From Micrococcales bacterium (GTDB lineage Bacteria; Actinomycetota; Actinomycetes; S36-B12; UBA5976), in assembly GCA_024640585.1 (NCBI GenBank), contig JAHEEQ010000088.1:1-5729 (forward strand): a stretch of 5,729 bases of DNA. Reading direction: 5' to 3'. The position numbers and the translations under genes are program-made. Below are positions 5,469 to 5,729 of the stretch, piece by piece. The notes beneath the pieces were generated by a model, which made no database searches, had not been told where the DNA came from, and saw only the letters and a list, made by a program, of their open reading frames with translations. Within the stretch, counting starts at the first letter, position 1, and each line of letters begins with the position of its first letter.

Positions 5469-5729
5469 CCAGCGCCTTCATGCGGACAATAAGCGCCTGA
5501 GCTCCAATATGAAAACATTGGGAGCGGAACTTGTTTTGGTCAAAACCAAGAACGGAAAACTTGCAGCACAAACGGATTTATTGGTGCTTCAAACAAGTGA
5601 ACTAAAGAAACTCTTTCCAAAGGAAGCGAAGCAAATTGAATCCTTGGGTGTAGGTGTGGGCAAAACCTCACAGTTTACGACAACCGTTTTAGAAACCAAA
5701 ACGAATGTCATTACAAAACTTAGGGATAG
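5371..5729 (+). CDS. i-spanin-like (Rz-like) membrane protein, 3'-partial
   Basis: ATG at 5371 (a second ATG follows at 5377) opens a frame that remains open to the window end, giving at least 119 residues. It has an N-terminal transmembrane helix (about 14-30, core RLIGLLVLLGAIVLLY) followed by KSNQRLHADNKRLSSN and a long helical, coiled-coil-like region (about 33-85, with LVLQTSELKKLFPKEAKQIE at 71-90). The C-terminal visible part is Thr/Gly-rich (VGVGKTSQFTTTVLETK). One N-terminal helix plus a periplasmic coil is the layout of inner-membrane spanins, and the motif order, including ELKKxFP and a TNVxTKLRD ending, resembles DUF6549-type proteins of Bacteroides phages as I remember them; this needs a search. 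Those proteins usually continue past this point, so the C-terminus is probably missing. It follows a holin-like gene, which fits lysis. Confidence 0.75.
   Translation, partial: MNMLVTILKSPTVQRLIGLLVLLGAIVLLYKSNQRLHADNKRLSSNMKTLGAELVLVKTKNGKLAAQTDLLVLQTSELKKLFPKEAKQIESLGVGVGKTSQFTTTVLETKTNVITKLRD

Overview
This window reads as part of a bacteriophage or prophage genome from a member of the Bacteroidota, probably Flavobacteriia. The evidence is the moderate-to-low GC, start codons preceded by A-rich rather than strong Shine-Dalgarno sequence, a GH73-type glucosaminidase, fibre proteins with the KQIEG-type N-terminus I associate with flavobacterial phages, and a last gene resembling Bacteroides-phage i-spanin-like proteins. 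These family links come from memory of sequence patterns and were not searched. All genes lie on the + strand and abut or overlap (ATGA, TAATG or gaps of a few bases), so the window looks like one long operon. No gene-free stretch reaches even 60 bases, and I see no tRNA, rRNA, CRISPR array, insertion sequence, promoter or terminator.

Layout: (i) 1-997, three small beta-rich proteins of unknown function, possibly minor capsid or vertex proteins. (ii) 994-1800, a 268-residue protein with a central coiled coil and a hydrophobic segment, then a 57-residue protein at 1812-1985. (iii) 1997-3596, a membrane-anchored protein with SH3-like segments, coupled by an ATGA overlap to a GH73 glucosaminidase. 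Together they look like a peptidoglycan-penetrating or lytic pair. (iv) 3596-5195, three fibre or receptor-binding proteins. (v) 5199 to the end, a two-helix holin-like protein and an i-spanin-like protein that runs off the window.

The most notable observation is at the end of the glucosaminidase gene. It contains a run of ten A residues. A -1 shift there (ribosomal slippage, transcript slippage, or a missed A in the assembly) replaces the short hydrophilic tail with a transmembrane helix, and that frame stops in a TAATG overlap with the next gene. A similar, weaker case sits in the holin-like gene: a -1 shift at an A6 run gives a stop that overlaps the spanin start as ATGA, removing an odd basic tail. 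Either the element uses A-run frameshifting or the assembly has homopolymer errors.

No major capsid protein, packaging ATPase, terminase, portal, tape measure, replication protein or integrase is recognisable here, so the virus type is not settled. The small membrane-bearing proteins, the muramidase and short spikes would suit a tailless, membrane-containing phage (FLiP-like or another double-jelly-roll lineage), but a tailed phage's fibre and lysis region cannot be excluded.
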